From positions 1 through 41,019 of the forward strand of contig NZ_JAFAVV010000344.1 of NCBI RefSeq assembly GCF_019242285.1: 41,019 nucleotides of DNA, in the 5' to 3' direction. Below the pieces are notes generated by a model. That model did no database searches, was not told the DNA's origin, and saw nothing but the letters and a program-made list of their open reading frames with translations. Within the stretch, counting starts at the first letter, position 1, and each line of letters starts with the position of its first letter. The DNA comes from Bradyrhizobium sp. GTDB taxonomy: Bacteria > Pseudomonadota > Alphaproteobacteria > Rhizobiales > Xanthobacteraceae. Made by a program: the position numbers and the translations under genes. Below are positions 40,009 to 41,019 of this stretch, in pieces.

Positions 40009-40337
40009 CCGGTCAACACCACGGAGGCGATGGCTTGCATCGCAAGGGCGAACGCGAAGACCAGTGACGACAACGCGCTGAGTTGGGCTGCGAAATGAAC
40101 CGTGCCGGGAGCGCCGAAGCCGTGACCCTCGCTGCGCGCGGATCGCCAGGAAACGACACCGCCCAGCGCGGCGCCGAGGGCGGCAGCAACGGATATGGCG
40201 GCGGATAGGCAGGTCTGCCTCTCGCAGTCCCAATAGGGGAGGATCTGGCCGAGCTGCATGTTGATCGCCCAGAGCAGGGTGGCGACCCAAAGGCCTGCCC
40301 ACGCCCTCAACCTTGCCAGGGTCCTCGAAGCGTTCAT
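39996..40337 (-). CDS. Small membrane protein of oxidase operon
   Basis: A 113-residue protein with three membrane helices (about 12-28, 46-63 and 85-107), one periplasmic loop with Cys38 and Cys43 (W-D-C-E-R-Q-T-C), and a C-terminal C-E-R. It lies between the subunit III and CtaG genes and overlaps both. Proteins of this size often occupy this slot in SoxB/caa3-type oxidase operons and are annotated as hypothetical. The paired cysteines near the periplasmic side could act in copper handling, but that is a guess. Confidence 0.7.
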   Translation of the reverse strand: MNASRTLARLRAWAGLWVATLLWAINMQLGQILPYWDCERQTCLSAAISVAAALGAALGGVVSWRSARSEGHGFGAPGTVHFAAQLSALSSLVFAFALAMQAIASVVLTGCER

Positions 40338-40936
40338 AGCCGTGCTATCCAGTAGATGCAGCCATAGATGGGAAGCCACGCCGCCACGACAAAGTTCCAA
40401 TACATGGCGTTGTCCTGAACATCGCCGAAACGCCGCGGATTGCGGCCGTGGCGCGTGAACATCAGTGCGGCGAGCACCAGCGTATCGACGAGATCCGTGA
40501 TGATGTGGGTGGTGTGCAGGCCGAGCAGGGTCCAGATCACCGAGCCGTAGGCATTGCTGTCCCAGCTCACATTCAGCGCGCCGAACTCGAATGCGCGCAC
40601 GATGAGCGGGGCGATGCCGAGCAGCGACATCACCACCATCCCGATGCGCACCTTGCGCAGATCCTGCTGCTCGGCCCACCGCGACACCAGCCAGTTCGGC
40701 AGCGCGCTGATGAGGAGGATCAGCGTCACCAGCGTTCCCGGCAACAGATTCGGCGGCGGCGCATTGATCGGCCAGACCGCGGCCAGGCTCATCAGGTAGA
40801 AATAGATGCCGATCACCAGCGCGAAGCCGGTGCCCTCGATCAGCATGAAGGCGGCCGTGCCCCACCAGGTCACGCTCGCCCTGCCGAGCCCGTGCAGCGG
40901 CAGCCCGGAGAGATCGGCGACGATACGCTCCTTCAT
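40334..40936 (-). CDS. ctaE: Cytochrome c oxidase subunit III
   Basis: A 200-residue membrane protein with five helices, as in bacterial heme-copper oxidases with a short subunit III. T-W-W-G-T-A-A-F-M-L-I-E-G-T-G-F-A-L-V-I-G-I-Y-F-Y-L carries the membrane-embedded Glu typical of subunit III, and G-L-H-T-T-H-I-I-T-D-L-V-D the G-x-H-x-x-H-(V/I) motif. Start ATG at 40936 overlaps the subunit I stop (ATGA). It belongs to the same operon as the downstream small protein, CtaG and cytochrome c. Confidence 0.9.
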   Translation of the reverse strand: MKERIVADLSGLPLHGLGRASVTWWGTAAFMLIEGTGFALVIGIYFYLMSLAAVWPINAPPPNLLPGTLVTLILLISALPNWLVSRWAEQQDLRKVRIGMVVMSLLGIAPLIVRAFEFGALNVSWDSNAYGSVIWTLLGLHTTHIITDLVDTLVLAALMFTRHGRNPRRFGDVQDNAMYWNFVVAAWLPIYGCIYWIARL

Positions 40937-41019
40937 GCCTCGTCCTCCGGCACGCGCTTCGGCCAGAACCAGCCGATCAATGCGACGGCGACCGGAATGG
41001 GACCCCACACCACGGCCCA
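40933..41019 (-). CDS. ctaD: Cytochrome c oxidase subunit I, C-terminal end only
   Basis: The last 28 codons plus stop are visible: W-A-V-V-W-G-P-I-P-V-A-V-A-L-I-G-W-F-W-P-K, ending PEDEA. A single helix with W-F-W-P-K at its cytoplasmic end is how subunit I of SoxB/caa3-type oxidases finishes, and the gene precedes ctaE in that order. The rest lies to the right of the window. Confidence 0.75.
   Translation of the reverse strand, partial: WAVVWGPIPVAVALIGWFWPKRVPEDEA

Noticed and set aside
1..41019. tRNA, rRNA, insertion sequences, integrase or attachment sites
   Set aside because: None were recognised on either strand; no transposase-like or integrase-like product was found.

Overview
The window is high-GC DNA with rhizobial/bradyrhizobial character, most likely Bradyrhizobium or a close relative in the Rhizobiales. 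This rests on gene content: an MxKDx-repeat protein, DUF1236 and DUF3147 proteins, a CsbD protein, EcfG-type stress promoters (GGAAC-N16/17-GTT), and a ctaD-ctaE-ctaG-cytochrome c oxidase cluster. The assignment is an inference; there is no rRNA or other marker gene here.

Layout. (1) 1-2842, minus strand: a TRAP dicarboxylate-type transporter, dctP-dctQ-dctM, coupled by ATGA overlaps and running off the left edge. (2) 3197-15312: a patchwork of small envelope and stress genes on both strands. It holds an MxKDx-repeat protein, a Gly/Pro-repeat glycine-zipper protein, a CHAP-like secreted protein, a collagen-like lipoprotein, two paralogous 60-residue membrane proteins, CsbD and DUF883-like proteins, a DUF1236 protein, a PAP2 phosphatase with two tandem DUF3147 proteins, and a zinc-ribbon membrane protein. 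Two head-to-head 5'-truncated genes (a metallophosphoesterase and a PhnF-like regulator) mark an old deletion, and about 1 kb (9329-10393) has no convincing gene. (3) 15389-35237, minus strand: the core of the window, two tightly coupled operons of 7 and 11 genes. (4) 35530-36893, plus strand: a small conserved protein and a GT9-like glycosyltransferase. (5) 36751-41019: a Crp/Fnr regulator, a diheme cytochrome c, and the distal part of a cytochrome c oxidase operon that continues beyond the right edge.

The core system. Operon 1 (35237 to 28732) encodes an actinobacterial-type inositol-3-phosphate synthase, a histidine phosphatase, a CgeB-like glycosyltransferase, a sugar-1-phosphate nucleotidyltransferase, a CmoB-like methyltransferase, a glycosidase whose TIM-barrel strands appear in circularly permuted order (4-8 then 1-3), and a phosphopentomutase. 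Operon 2 (28512 to 15389) encodes two SDR sugar epimerases, a B12-binding radical SAM enzyme, a GT4 and three CgeB-like glycosyltransferases, UDP-xylose synthase, UDP-glucose dehydrogenase, a NUDIX hydrolase and a secreted GH13 enzyme. No flippase, polymerase, ABC exporter or undecaprenyl-phosphate sugar transferase is visible. I therefore infer a pathway for a small inositol- and pentose-containing glycoside or glycolipid rather than a classical exported polymer. A textbook GGAAC-N16-CGTT promoter before the inositol synthase, with an inverted repeat over its -10 element, suggests control by the alphaproteobacterial general stress response. CsbD and a small membrane protein elsewhere in the window have the same promoter type.

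Limits: all family assignments come from reading translated sequence and recalled motifs. No database search was run, and substrates are inferred from context unless stated.
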